From: an uncultured Rhodospirillaceae bacterium
Lineage (GTDB): Bacteria; Pseudomonadota; Alphaproteobacteria; Azospirillales; Azospirillaceae
Reading direction: 5' to 3'
NCBI GenBank assembly: GCA_937927415.1
Contig: CALBDS010000061.1
Coordinates: 155,093 to 219,092 of the forward strand
Length of the DNA: 64,000 nt
Shown: one piece after another, positions 8,915-17,488 of the stretch
How the letters are laid out: the number at the start of each line of letters is the position of its first letter
How positions within the stretch are numbered: the first letter of the stretch is position 1
Notes under the pieces: generated by a model
The model's database searches: none
Seen by the model: the letters and a program-made list of their open reading frames with translations, nothing else
Told to the model about the DNA's origin: nothing
Program-made: the position numbers and the translations under genes

Positions 8915-9325
8915 TCAAAAGCCCAGATTGTCAGGCCCGAAGGAATGGGGCAGAAGGTCGCCCAGGGTGAAACTGCGCCGCCACCCCTCCGGCCCGCCCA
9001 CATGCACCGGCACGCCATCGCCGGCAAATTCGCGGATGCGCTGGCGGCAGCCGCCGCAGGGGGTGCACAAACGCCCGTCCCCCGCCTGCCCGCCGACGAC
9101 GGCGACGGCGCGGATGCGCCGCTCCCCCGCCGCCACCAGGGCGGCGATGGCCCCGGCCTCCGCGCACATGCCCAAGGGATAGGCTGCGTTCTCCACATTG
9201 CAGCCGACGAAGACCCGCCCCGATTCCGACAGCACCGCCGCCCCCACCGGAAAGCGCGAATAGGGGGCGTGGGCATGAGCCATCGCCGCGCGGGCGGCAT
9301 CCAGCAGGGCATCGCGCTCGCTCAT
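8915..9325 (-). CDS. cdd: Cytidine deaminase
   Basis: This is a 136-residue homotetrameric-type cytidine deaminase converting (deoxy)cytidine to (deoxy)uridine. The zinc site is visible as CAEAGAI (cysteine and catalytic glutamate) and PCGGCRQ (two more zinc cysteines). The substrate segment GCNVENAAYPLGM precedes it. Length is normal for the short bacterial form. It follows the second importer permease by 3 bases, which ties uptake to deamination. Confidence 0.95.
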   Translation of the reverse strand: MSERDALLDAARAAMAHAHAPYSRFPVGAAVLSESGRVFVGCNVENAAYPLGMCAEAGAIAALVAAGERRIRAVAVVGGQAGDGRLCTPCGGCRQRIREFAGDGVPVHVGGPEGWRRSFTLGDLLPHSFGPDNLGF

Positions 9326-9328
9326 GTC

Positions 9329-10306
9329 TCACCGTTCCTTGACGTAAGGCTGGCCGCTGGCCTTGGGCGGAACCGCACGGCCGACGAAACCGGCCAGCAG
9401 CAGCACCGTCAGGGCATAGGGCAGCGCCTGGATCGCCTGCACCGGGATCACCCCCACCACCGGCAGCGCCACCCCCTGAAGCCGGATCTGCACCGCGTCG
9501 GTGAAGGCGAACAGCAGGCAGGCCAGCAGCGTCGGCCCCACCCGCCATTTGCCGAAGATCAGTGCCGCCAGCGCCAGATACCCCTTTCCCGCCGTCATGT
9601 CGCGCACGAATCCCGCCCCATGGGCGATGGACAGGTAGGCCCCGGCCATGCCGCTCAGCACCCCGGTGACCACCAGCGCCTGATAGCGCAGCCGGGCCAC
9701 GGGAAGGCCGGCGGTGTCCACCGCCGCCGGATTCTCCCCCACCGCCCGCAGCCGCAGCCCGAAGCGCGTGCGGTAGAGCACGAACCCCGTGACCGTCACC
9801 ACCGCCCCGGCCAGCAGCACCAGCACGTTCACCTCGTCGAACAGGATGGCATAGGCCGGGCCGATCACCGGCACCCCCGCCATGGCGTCCACACCCGGAA
9901 AGACGATGGACGGCAGCCGGGCGGAGCCGGGCAGCAGCGGCGTCTGCCCCCCTTGGGAAAACCACGCAAACGCCAGGGTCGGCGCCAGACCGGCCACCAG
10001 AATGTTGAGCGCCATGCCCGACACCACCTGATTGCCGTTGTGGGTGATGCAGGCGAACCCATGCAGCAGGGCCAGCGCCACCCCCGCCGCAACCCCCGCC
10101 GCCAGCCCCAGCCAGGGGTTTCCCATGGCCGACGCGGTGGCGGCGGCGAAGAAGGCGCCGGCCAGCATCTTGCCTTCCAGCCCGATGTCCACCACCCCGG
10201 CCCGTTCGGAATACAGCCCGGCAAAGGCGGCCAGCACCAGCGGCGTCGCCACCCGGATGGTGGAATCGAGCAGCAGCAGCACCGTGGTCAGGGCATCGTC
10301 CATCAC
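9329..10306 (-). CDS. Nucleoside ABC transporter permease (YufQ/NupQ type)
   Basis: This inner-membrane permease has 325 residues and eight or nine hydrophobic segments. The motif ERAGVVDIGLEGKMLAG near the N-terminus is the family signature of the RbsC-like permeases paired with BMP binding proteins. It overlaps the upstream permease gene by 4 bases (ATGA), so the two are translated together. With the ATPase at 12711-14261 and binding protein at 14273-15274 it makes a complete nucleoside importer; the salvage enzymes downstream support that substrate. Confidence 0.9.
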   Translation of the reverse strand: MMDDALTTVLLLLDSTIRVATPLVLAAFAGLYSERAGVVDIGLEGKMLAGAFFAAATASAMGNPWLGLAAGVAAGVALALLHGFACITHNGNQVVSGMALNILVAGLAPTLAFAWFSQGGQTPLLPGSARLPSIVFPGVDAMAGVPVIGPAYAILFDEVNVLVLLAGAVVTVTGFVLYRTRFGLRLRAVGENPAAVDTAGLPVARLRYQALVVTGVLSGMAGAYLSIAHGAGFVRDMTAGKGYLALAALIFGKWRVGPTLLACLLFAFTDAVQIRLQGVALPVVGVIPVQAIQALPYALTVLLLAGFVGRAVPPKASGQPYVKER

Positions 10307-11466
10307 AGCCCCCCGCCGGCAACCGCCGCCATCGCCCGGCGGCGGAACAGGGCCGCCACCCGCGGGCGGAACAGGTGTTCCAGCGCCCCGGCAAACAGGA
10401 TCACCAGCCCCTGGATCACCATCACCAGTTCCCGGTTCAGCCGCGGGAAGTCGAACGACACCTGCCCGCCCCCCTGGGCCAGGATCCCGAACAGCAGTGC
10501 GGCCAGGACGATTCCCACCGGATGGTTGCGCCCCATCAGCGCCACGGCGATGCCGACGAAGCCCACGCCGTTGGTGACGTTCAGCAGCAGCCGGTGCTGG
10601 ACGCCCAGAATATCATTCACCCCGCTGAACCCGGCCAGCGCCCCCGACAGCGCCATGGCCAGCACGATCACCCGCGCCGGTGACATCCCGGCATAGACCG
10701 CCGCCCGTTCGTTCCGCCCCACCACCCGCAGGGCATAGCCCCAGCGGGTGTGCCACAGGAAAAGGTAAACCAGACCGCAGCAGGTCAGCGCCCACAGGAA
10801 CGACAGGTTCAGCGGCGACGGTGCCACCGTGATTCCCACCCACCCCAGCGCCCGGTCCATGGTGGGCAGCCAGACGCCGGGATCGAATTCCCGCGATTCG
10901 GGGCTTTGCTGGCCGGGCTTGATGAGCACGTCCACCAGCAGCCACGTCATCAGCGACGCGGCCAGGAAATTGAACATGATGGTGGTGATGACGATGTGGC
11001 TGCCCCGCCGGGCCTGGAGCCAGCCCGGCACCCACGCCCACGCCGCCCCGAACAGGCCCGCCGCCGCCGTTCCCGCCAGTGCTGCCGCCCACCAGGGCCA
11101 GCCCGGCACCGCCAGCGCCACCAGCCCGGCGCCCAGCCCGCCCAGATACGCCTGCCCCTCGCCGCCGATGTTGAACAGCCCGGCGTGGAAGGCCACCGCC
11201 ACCGCCAGCCCGGTGAAGATGTAGCCGGTGGCGTAATAAAGGGTGTAGCCGACGGCTTCGGGATAGCCCAGCGCCTCCCCCACCATCACGGACAGGACCG
11301 CCAGGGGGTTTTCGCCGATGGCAAGGATCACCAGCGCCGACACCGCCAGCGCCGCCGTCAGGTTCAGCAGCGGCAGCAGCCCGTAATCGGCCCAGGCCGG
11401 CAGCCCGCCCGGCGCCCGTGCCGGACCGGCGTCCCCGGACGCAGCGCCGTGGGTTTCCGATGTCAT
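10303..11466 (-). CDS. Nucleoside ABC transporter permease (YufP/NupP type)
   Basis: A 387-residue inner-membrane permease, the larger partner of the following permease. The N-terminal 35 residues are hydrophilic, then membrane helices follow. The segment FHAGLFNIGGEGQAYLGGL is the typical cytoplasmic coupling region in this family, and GFVGIAVALMGRNHPVGI is another conserved stretch. It ends with a 4-base overlap into the second permease. Upstream, 103 bases separate it from the unrecognised gene, which divides the importer genes into two halves. Confidence 0.9.
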   Translation of the reverse strand: MTSETHGAASGDAGPARAPGGLPAWADYGLLPLLNLTAALAVSALVILAIGENPLAVLSVMVGEALGYPEAVGYTLYYATGYIFTGLAVAVAFHAGLFNIGGEGQAYLGGLGAGLVALAVPGWPWWAAALAGTAAAGLFGAAWAWVPGWLQARRGSHIVITTIMFNFLAASLMTWLLVDVLIKPGQQSPESREFDPGVWLPTMDRALGWVGITVAPSPLNLSFLWALTCCGLVYLFLWHTRWGYALRVVGRNERAAVYAGMSPARVIVLAMALSGALAGFSGVNDILGVQHRLLLNVTNGVGFVGIAVALMGRNHPVGIVLAALLFGILAQGGGQVSFDFPRLNRELVMVIQGLVILFAGALEHLFRPRVAALFRRRAMAAVAGGGL

Positions 11467-11569
11467 GCGCCCCCGCTGTCGTCTGCCCCCCGTCCCGGCG
11501 AAGGTGCCTTGTCACACCATGGGACGCAAGCGCGGGATGGGGAACGCACCCATGGGGAAACGGCGAAAA

Positions 11570-12481
11570 TCAGATGGTGCGGGTGGCGCCGCGGCGGCGG
11601 GTCATCGGCTCACGCGGGGGGGCGGGGCCGAGAACGCTGTCCCGCCAACGGCTGAACTGGGCCATCACCACCCGGTATTTCTCATAAGCGCCGTCGCCGT
11701 AGCGGATGTTGAAGCCGGTTTCGTCATAGGGATCGTTATCCCCCTGCACCACCCGCGCCAGGATGGCGAAAAAGGCGTTGAACAGCGCGTCGTCCATGGT
11801 GAACCGCTCGCCCGCGTCCTGAAGGGCGCGGTTGAAATTGCACACGAACGTGTTACGCTGGTTGTTGAAATAACGGAAGCGCCCGACAACGTAGAAAATC
11901 ACCTGCTCGTTGATGGCGTTGGCCGCGAAGTTCTCGAACAGGGAGCGCGCGAAGGAGGCATCGTCGTCGGATTTGATCTGCACATAGATGTTGCGCGACC
12001 GTTCGTTCAGGATCTCCACCTCCTGCGGGGACAGGATGCTTTCCAGACCGGCGCGCAGCCCCATGATGTAGGGGCGGAAACGCTCCCCGCCCACATCCTC
12101 GGACAATTCCACCGTGTTGGCGACCAGCATGCGGGTGAGGAAATCCTTGCGCCGGTCGTTCAGCGCCGGATTCGCCACCTTGCACTGTTCGCACACCGAC
12201 CGCAGGGCGGGACCGATGACCTGGAAATTGCGGTCGATCTCTTCCAGCGCGCGGCGGATCCGTGCGGTCCCCTTGCCGTCGGCGGTGGAATGCTCCACCG
12301 CGTGCATGAAGATCTGGCGGGCGATATCCCAGTGCGCGCGATAGAAGGACGTGAGCTTGGCCTTGGAGCAGGTGTCAGGCGTTGCGGATTTCGCCCCTCC
12401 CCGGCCGGCGGCGCAGGGCAGCGTGGGCGAGTCTTCGCGCCTTGATGCCGGCTTGCCCTCAGGCCTGGGTAAACGCCGCAT
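11570..12481 (-). CDS. Unrecognised 303-residue protein inside the nucleoside importer locus
   Basis: I do not recognise this family. The protein is soluble and mostly helical, with charged patches and two cysteines in SVCEQCKVANPALND. The central part (IYVQIKSDDDASFARSLFE, then GRFRYFNNQRNTFVCNFN) has normal codon use for the genome. The ATG at 12481 is chosen because AGGAG precedes it at ideal spacing; an ATG eight codons upstream lacks that. It sits between the importer ATPase and the permeases, with 229 bases of AT-rich DNA upstream that could hold its own promoter. A link to nucleoside uptake is inferred only from position. Confidence 0.72.
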   Translation of the reverse strand: MRRLPRPEGKPASRREDSPTLPCAAGRGGAKSATPDTCSKAKLTSFYRAHWDIARQIFMHAVEHSTADGKGTARIRRALEEIDRNFQVIGPALRSVCEQCKVANPALNDRRKDFLTRMLVANTVELSEDVGGERFRPYIMGLRAGLESILSPQEVEILNERSRNIYVQIKSDDDASFARSLFENFAANAINEQVIFYVVGRFRYFNNQRNTFVCNFNRALQDAGERFTMDDALFNAFFAILARVVQGDNDPYDETGFNIRYGDGAYEKYRVVMAQFSRWRDSVLGPAPPREPMTRRRGATRTI

Positions 12482-12710
12482 AACGCTCCTCTTCGCTCCG
12501 ACCACCCAAAGGGGCCGGTTTCATCACTCTATTGTGTCTTTCGATAATATTGTGCGACGGAACATCTTGAATCGTACCGCTGCGCCTACGGAATATTGTG
12601 GATGTACGTTCAAAAATTATTAACGCGGTTAAGGATTTTACCACGGGGATATAACCCCACAAGAATTGTGACATATTGGTCACGCATCAACCATACGGTG
12701 GCCGGACCGA

Positions 12711-14261
12711 TCAGGATTGGGAGGCGGCCCCGGCCATCATCAGCCCCAGCCGGCGTTCATCGGCGGCATCGGGGGTGGTTTCCCCCACCAGCGCACCGTC
12801 GAACATCACCAGAATCCGGTCGGACAGGGCGAGGATCTCGTCCAATTCCACCGACACCAGCAAAATCGCCTTTCCCGCGGCCCGCAGGTCCAGCAGGCGG
12901 CGGTGGATGACGTCGATGGCGCCGATGTCCACCCCACGGGTGGGTTGCCCGACCAGCAACAGGGCGGGGTCGGCCTCGATCTCGCGGGCGAGCACGATCT
13001 TCTGCTGGTTGCCGCCGGAAAAGCCCGACACCGGCAGGGACACGTCGCGGGGGCGCACGTCATAGCGGTCCATCACCGCCGCGCACCGCGCCTTGATCGC
13101 CCGCCAGCGCATCAACAGCCGCCCCGTCAGCGCCGAATCGCCGTGGTGGCCGAGAATCAGGTTCTCATAAGCAGGAAAGCCGGTGACCAGCCCCACCTTC
13201 TGCCGATCCTCGGGCACATGGGCCACGCCCAGCCGGCGCAGCCCGCCGGCGGTGAACAGGTCGGGGCGGGCGGTCAGGTCCAGCCCCGTCAGCCGCACCC
13301 GCCCACCGGCGACGGGGCGCATCCCCGCCAGCGCCTCCAGCAGTTCCAACTGGCCGTTGCCGGAGACTCCGGCGATTCCCACCACCTCCCCCGCCCGCAC
13401 CTGGAAACTGACGCCGCGCACCCGCTCCCGGCCATCGGCACCAAGGACCCGCAGCCGCTCCACCTCCAGCACCGGGGCGCCGAGGGTGGCGGCGGGTTTG
13501 TCCACGGTCAGCGGCACCGTGCGGCCGACCATGCGTTCGGCCAGCGCCTCCCGCTTGGTGGCCGCGGTCGCCAGGGTGTCCACCACCCGGCCCCGCCGCA
13601 TCACCGTCACCCGGTCGGTCAGGGCCATGATCTCCCGCAGCTTGTGGGTGATGATGACGATGGTCTTGCCCTGGGCGCGCAAGGCCCGCAGCACGCGGAA
13701 CAGGTGGACGGTTTCCGGCGGGGTCAGCACGCCGGTCGGCTCGTCGAGGATCAGCAGGTCGGCGCCACGGTAGAGCGCCTTCAGAATTTCCACCCGCTGC
13801 TGGGCACCCACCGGCAGTTCCCCCACCGGGCGCTCCAGATCCACCTCCAGCCCGTAATCGCGGGCCAGCCGTTCCAGTTCCCGGCGGGCGTGGGCCAGGG
13901 CCGGGCCGATCAGCCGCCCGCCCTCCGCCCCCAACAGCACGTTTTCCAGGGCGGTGAAGGTGTCCACCAGCATGAAGTGCTGGTGGACCATCCCCACCCC
14001 GCGGCGGATGGCGTCGGCGGGGGAGCGGCAGGCCAGCGGCTCCCCGTTCAGCCGCACGGTGCCCGAATCGGGGCGGAGGTAGCCGTAGACGATGGACATC
14101 ACCGTCGTCTTGCCGGCCCCGTTCTCGCCGATGATTCCGTGAATGGTGCCGCGCGCCACCGACAGCGACACCGCGACGTTGGCATGGTTGGCACCGAACC
14201 ATTTGTCGATGCCGCATAATTCCAGTGCCGGCGGCTCCCCCGCCGACGGGGCGGTCGTCAT
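12711..14261 (-). CDS. Nucleoside ABC transporter, double ATP-binding protein (YufO/NupO type)
   Basis: The 516-residue protein holds two ABC domains. The first has a full Walker A (GENGAGKTT), the Q-loop region GMVHQHFMLVD and Walker B LLILDEPTGVLTPPE. The second has the degenerate P-loop GVSGNGQLELL common to sugar and nucleoside importers of this class, with signature SGGNQQK. The ATG at 14261 lies 11 bases after the binding-protein gene. A GTG at 14276 overlapping that stop (GTGA) is an alternative start. It powers the importer formed with the BMP-type protein and two permeases. Confidence 0.92.
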   Translation of the reverse strand: MTTAPSAGEPPALELCGIDKWFGANHANVAVSLSVARGTIHGIIGENGAGKTTVMSIVYGYLRPDSGTVRLNGEPLACRSPADAIRRGVGMVHQHFMLVDTFTALENVLLGAEGGRLIGPALAHARRELERLARDYGLEVDLERPVGELPVGAQQRVEILKALYRGADLLILDEPTGVLTPPETVHLFRVLRALRAQGKTIVIITHKLREIMALTDRVTVMRRGRVVDTLATAATKREALAERMVGRTVPLTVDKPAATLGAPVLEVERLRVLGADGRERVRGVSFQVRAGEVVGIAGVSGNGQLELLEALAGMRPVAGGRVRLTGLDLTARPDLFTAGGLRRLGVAHVPEDRQKVGLVTGFPAYENLILGHHGDSALTGRLLMRWRAIKARCAAVMDRYDVRPRDVSLPVSGFSGGNQQKIVLAREIEADPALLLVGQPTRGVDIGAIDVIHRRLLDLRAAGKAILLVSVELDEILALSDRILVMFDGALVGETTPDAADERRLGLMMAGAASQS

Positions 14262-14272
14262 GGCGGGATGCG

Positions 14273-15274
14273 TCACGGCTGATAGGGCTGGACCGTCAGC
14301 GTGCCGGCGATGATCCCGGCCCGCGCCTCCTCCACCGCCTTTTCCATGGCGGGGGAGATCAGGGCGCGGTTGTGCTCGTCGATGGCATAGCCCACCCCGT
14401 CTTCCTTCAGGCCCAGCGCCTGATGGCCGGCGGTCCAGGTGCCCGCCCTGGCGGCGGCGAAGCAGTCGTAAACCGCCACATCCACCCGCTTGATCATCGA
14501 GGTCAGAACCTTGCCGGGGTGCAGGTGGTTCTGGTTGGAATCGACGCCGATTCCCAGCTTGCCGGCATCGGCCGCGGCCTGCAGCACCCCCAGCCCGGTG
14601 GCCCCGGCGGCGGCGAACACCACGTCGGCGCCGCGCCCGAACTGGCTGACCGCCAGTTCCGCCCCGCGGGCGGGATCGCGCCACGCCGTCGGGGTGGTGC
14701 CGGCCATGTTGACGATCACCGCGCCGTCGGGCCGGGTGTGGCGCACGCCCTGTTCATAACCGGCCAGGAAGTTGCGGATCAGCGGAATGTCCATGCCGCC
14801 GACGAAGCCCACGGTGCCGGTCCGCGACGCCATGGCCGCCAGGATGCCGACCAGAAAGGATCCCTCGTGCTCCTTGAAGGTCAGGGAACGGACGTTGGGC
14901 AGGTCCAGCTTCTCATCGATCAGGCAGAATTTGGTGTCGGGGAATTCCCGCGCCACCTTTTCCAGCGGGGCGGCCTGGGCAAAGCCCATGGCGACCACCA
15001 CCGTGGCGCCGCGGCGGGCCAGGGTGCGCAGCCCCTGTTCCCGCTGGGTTTCGTTGGTCACCCCGAAATCGCGGTAGGCGATGCCGGTGTCATGCGCGAA
15101 CCGCTCCGCCCCGCGGTAGGCGGCTTCGTTGAAGGATTTGTCGAACTTGCCGCCCATGTCATAGACGACCGCGGGGACGAAATCCGCCGACACCGCCGGT
15201 CCCGGTGACGCCGCCATGGCAACGGTGCCCAGCGCCAGCATCATCACCGCCCGAATCCGTCCCATGGCCGTCAT
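14273..15274 (-). CDS. BMP-family substrate-binding protein, nucleoside uptake
   Basis: A 333-residue periplasmic binding protein of the BMP/Med family, which binds purine or pyrimidine nucleosides. An N-terminal signal sequence (GRIRAVMMLALGTVAMAAS) ends near AVSA. No lipobox cysteine is evident, so it is probably soluble in the periplasm. VVYDMGGKFDKSFNEAA is the conserved first strand and ligand segment of the family; GTVGFVGGMDIPLIRNF and GIGVDSNQNHLHPG are also typical. The ATG at 15274 follows AAAGGGG. It is the first gene of the importer and salvage series. Confidence 0.9.
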   Translation of the reverse strand: MTAMGRIRAVMMLALGTVAMAASPGPAVSADFVPAVVYDMGGKFDKSFNEAAYRGAERFAHDTGIAYRDFGVTNETQREQGLRTLARRGATVVVAMGFAQAAPLEKVAREFPDTKFCLIDEKLDLPNVRSLTFKEHEGSFLVGILAAMASRTGTVGFVGGMDIPLIRNFLAGYEQGVRHTRPDGAVIVNMAGTTPTAWRDPARGAELAVSQFGRGADVVFAAAGATGLGVLQAAADAGKLGIGVDSNQNHLHPGKVLTSMIKRVDVAVYDCFAAARAGTWTAGHQALGLKEDGVGYAIDEHNRALISPAMEKAVEEARAGIIAGTLTVQPYQP

Positions 15275-15300
15275 GCCCGCCCCTTTCCACCGCGTCCCGG

Positions 15301-15317
15301 ATTGTCTGGGGGACAAT
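15301..15317 (-). promoter_or_regulatory. Inverted repeat ATTGTC-N5-GACAAT at the importer promoter
   Basis: A perfect 6-base inverted repeat with a 5-base spacer lies 27 bases before the binding-protein start. On the minus strand a -10-like TATTGT overlaps it, with TTGCCG about 15 bases further upstream. This arrangement fits a repressor operator controlling nucleoside uptake, but the regulator is unknown. The promoter reading is inference. Confidence 0.4.
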
Positions 15318-15474
15318 AGCGGGGCACCCGAACCGGCAACAGGGGAAATGCACACCACCCCCGCCGGGACAGAACATTGACTTCACAACAGGCGGACGGA
15401 TATCACCCCAGCCTATGAGTAAAGGTGAATGATCCGGGGCCTTACCCATAGGAACAGTCCGGGATTAGGAAAGG

Positions 15475-16158
15475 ATGCAGCCTGTGCTGACGGAAATGCT
15501 GATGGTGCTGATACAAGGCATCGTTCTGGGCGTTGCCATCGCCGCCCCCGTCGGCCCCATCGGTTTGCTGTGCATCCGCCGCACCATCGAACACGGGCCG
15601 TTCCTGGGCTTTACCACCGGCATGGGGGCGGCGGTGGCCGATACCTTTTATGGCGCCATCGCCGCGTTCGGCGTGTCGGCGGCCCTCAGCTTTCTGACCG
15701 GGCACCAGACGCTGTTCCGCGTGGTCGGCGGGGTGTTCATGCTGGCGGTGGCGGTGCGCACCTTCCGCCAGACGCCGGCGGCAGAGGAGAAGGAGGTGGA
15801 AAGCGCGCTGCGACTCAACGCCTCGGCCGTTCGCGGTTTCTTCACCGCCCTGACCCTGACCCTGACCAATCCGGCGACCATCCTGGCCTTCATCGCCGTG
15901 TTCGCGGGCTTCGGGCTGGGGGCCAAGCTGGACCGTTTCGACGCCGCCACGCTGGTGCTGGGGGTGTTCATCGGGTCCGCCGGCTGGTGGCTGGCGCTGG
16001 CGTCGGGGGTGGCCGCCGTGCGCCACCGCATCACCGAGGATGGGTTGACCCTGCTGAACCATGTGACCGGGATCGGGCTGGCGCTGTTCGCCGCCTGGGC
16101 GCTGGGCACCGCGGCCCTCAACGAATTCTGGCCCGGCTGGGAATTCTGGGCCGGCTGA
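15475..16158 (+). CDS. LysE-family exporter
   Basis: The 227-residue membrane protein has six predicted helices. The family motif is at the N-terminus: GVAIAAPVGPIGLLCIRRTI, in which the APVGP stretch is diagnostic of LysE/RhtB exporters. TLTLTNPATILAFIAVFA is the second conserved membrane segment. It likely exports an amino acid or related compound; the substrate is unknown. It is transcribed away from the nucleoside importer across a 200-base divergent region. AGGA lies just before the ATG. Confidence 0.88.
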   Translation: MQPVLTEMLMVLIQGIVLGVAIAAPVGPIGLLCIRRTIEHGPFLGFTTGMGAAVADTFYGAIAAFGVSAALSFLTGHQTLFRVVGGVFMLAVAVRTFRQTPAAEEKEVESALRLNASAVRGFFTALTLTLTNPATILAFIAVFAGFGLGAKLDRFDAATLVLGVFIGSAGWWLALASGVAAVRHRITEDGLTLLNHVTGIGLALFAAWALGTAALNEFWPGWEFWAG

Positions 16159-16500
16159 TCGCCGTAACCGCCCGCGGGAACGGGTCAGGGATTAGGGGCG
16201 GGCGGGCACCGTCAAGGAGGCCGGGAATGATGGCGCCCGCCCGTCCGCGGAACCACCCCAGCACCGATCAAAGGTGAGGTGGTTCCGGGCCGTTCCCCCG
16301 CCGCGCACCCGGCGGAGGAAAGAGACAAAAGCAACGAATGCAAAGTATTTTTCGTGTCTTTTGAAAAGAGACGCTCTTTGCACCCGTCCGGCGACTGTTT
16401 TGCTTATCGTCCATGCGGCAGTTTTGAACTCCTCCAAACATGACTCGATTGACCCTACCCGTCCAATTGTTTTTTCCAACCGCTGTGATAGGAAGGGGCA
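16159..16500 (+). other. Intergenic region with strong hairpins, upstream of oxyR
   Basis: This 342-base stretch has no supportable gene. GC-rich complementary tracts at about 16198-16243 and a long hairpin at 16249-16286 lie in the first third and may end LysE transcription, although no T-run follows. The region 16320-16500 is AT-richer and must contain the oxyR promoter. Confidence 0.55.
16249..16286 (+). terminator. Long stem-loop between the LysE gene and oxyR
   Basis: GGAACCACC (16249-16257) pairs perfectly with GGTGGTTCC (16278-16286), and CACC/GGTG pair again inside, leaving a short loop GATCAAA. There is no T-run, so it may be a factor-dependent terminator or a regulatory structure rather than an intrinsic terminator. 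Confidence 0.35.
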
Positions 16501-17415
16501 ATGAGCGATGCCGTGACCCTGCGCCAGTTGCGCTATCTCGTTGCCGTTGCCGACACCTTGCATTTCGGGCGGGCGGCGGCGGCCTGTCACGTCAGCCAGC
16601 CCAGCCTGTCCACCCAGATCCAGCAGTTGGAAGACGCCCTGGGGGTGGGGCTGGTGGAGCGCACCCAGCGCCGGGTGCTGCTGACCCCCGCCGGGCGGGA
16701 GGTGGTGGCCCGCGCCCGCCGCATTCTGGGAGAGGTCAGCGATCTGGCCGCCTTTGCCCGCGGGGCCGGGGTGCCGCTGTCGGGTGAATTGCGGCTGGGG
16801 GTGATTCCGACCCTGGCGCCCTATTACCTGCCGGGGGTTCTGCCGGCGCTGCGCCGGGACCACCCCGACCTGAAGCTGCTGCTGCGCGAGGATCTGACCG
16901 GCCGCCTGCTGGACATGCTGCGGGCCGGACGGCTGGACGCGCTGATCTTGGCCCTGCCCGTCGAGGATCCGGGGCTGGAAACCGCCCCGCTGTTCGACGA
17001 GCCGTTCCATGTGGCGATGCCCGCCGGCCATCCCCTGGCCACCCACCCCACGGTGACCGAGGGCGACCTGCAGGGCGAACGGCTGTTGCTGCTGGAGGAC
17101 GGCCATTGTTTCCGCGATCAGGCCCTGGCGGTGTGCGGTTTCGACGCGACGGGCGGGGAGCGTGACGGCTTTGCCGGCACCTCGCTGAACACCCTGTGCG
17201 AGATGGTGGCGGGGCGAATCGGCGTCACCCTGCTGCCGGCCCTGGCCGCCGCCCGCGCCCCGGCGGGGGTGGAAACCCGCCCCTTCGCCGCCCCGGCCCC
17301 GTCGCGGCGCATGGGGCTGGTGTGGCGCCGCGGCAGCCCGCGGGACGGGGAACTGACCCTGCTGGCCGATTACCTGCGCGCCCATGTCCCGCCCGGCGTC
17401 ACGCCGGCCGCATAA
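16501..17415 (+). CDS. oxyR: OxyR-type hydrogen peroxide sensor, LysR family
   Basis: The 304-residue protein has an N-terminal LysR helix-turn-helix (LHFGRAAAACHVSQPSLST) and an effector domain. The OxyR hallmark is present: GHCFRDQALAVC, two cysteines nine residues apart as in C199/C208 of the E. coli protein, which form a disulfide on peroxide oxidation. GTSLNTLCEMVAGRIGVTLL further supports OxyR. The ATG follows AGGAAGG. No catalase or peroxiredoxin gene is adjacent in this window, so its targets are elsewhere. Confidence 0.92.
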   Translation: MSDAVTLRQLRYLVAVADTLHFGRAAAACHVSQPSLSTQIQQLEDALGVGLVERTQRRVLLTPAGREVVARARRILGEVSDLAAFARGAGVPLSGELRLGVIPTLAPYYLPGVLPALRRDHPDLKLLLREDLTGRLLDMLRAGRLDALILALPVEDPGLETAPLFDEPFHVAMPAGHPLATHPTVTEGDLQGERLLLLEDGHCFRDQALAVCGFDATGGERDGFAGTSLNTLCEMVAGRIGVTLLPALAAARAPAGVETRPFAAPAPSRRMGLVWRRGSPRDGELTLLADYLRAHVPPGVTPAA

Positions 17416-17488
17416 CGGGGCCACGCGCGTTTCGGGTCCCTGTGCTACCATCCGCCGCCCCCTCCACCCCCCGATGCCCCCGTCCGCG

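Noticed and set aside
14274..14276. GTG start of the importer ATPase overlapping the binding-protein stop
   Set aside because: Possible, but there is no ribosome site and the ATG at 14261 is the simpler choice.
14262..14684. N-terminal extension of the ABC ATPase frame to 14684
   Set aside because: It would overlap the binding-protein gene by over 400 bases and encodes unlikely sequence. The ATG at 14261 starts the conserved protein.
16268..16501. 77-codon minus-strand frame upstream of oxyR
   Set aside because: It covers the oxyR promoter region and has no ribosome site or recognisable sequence.
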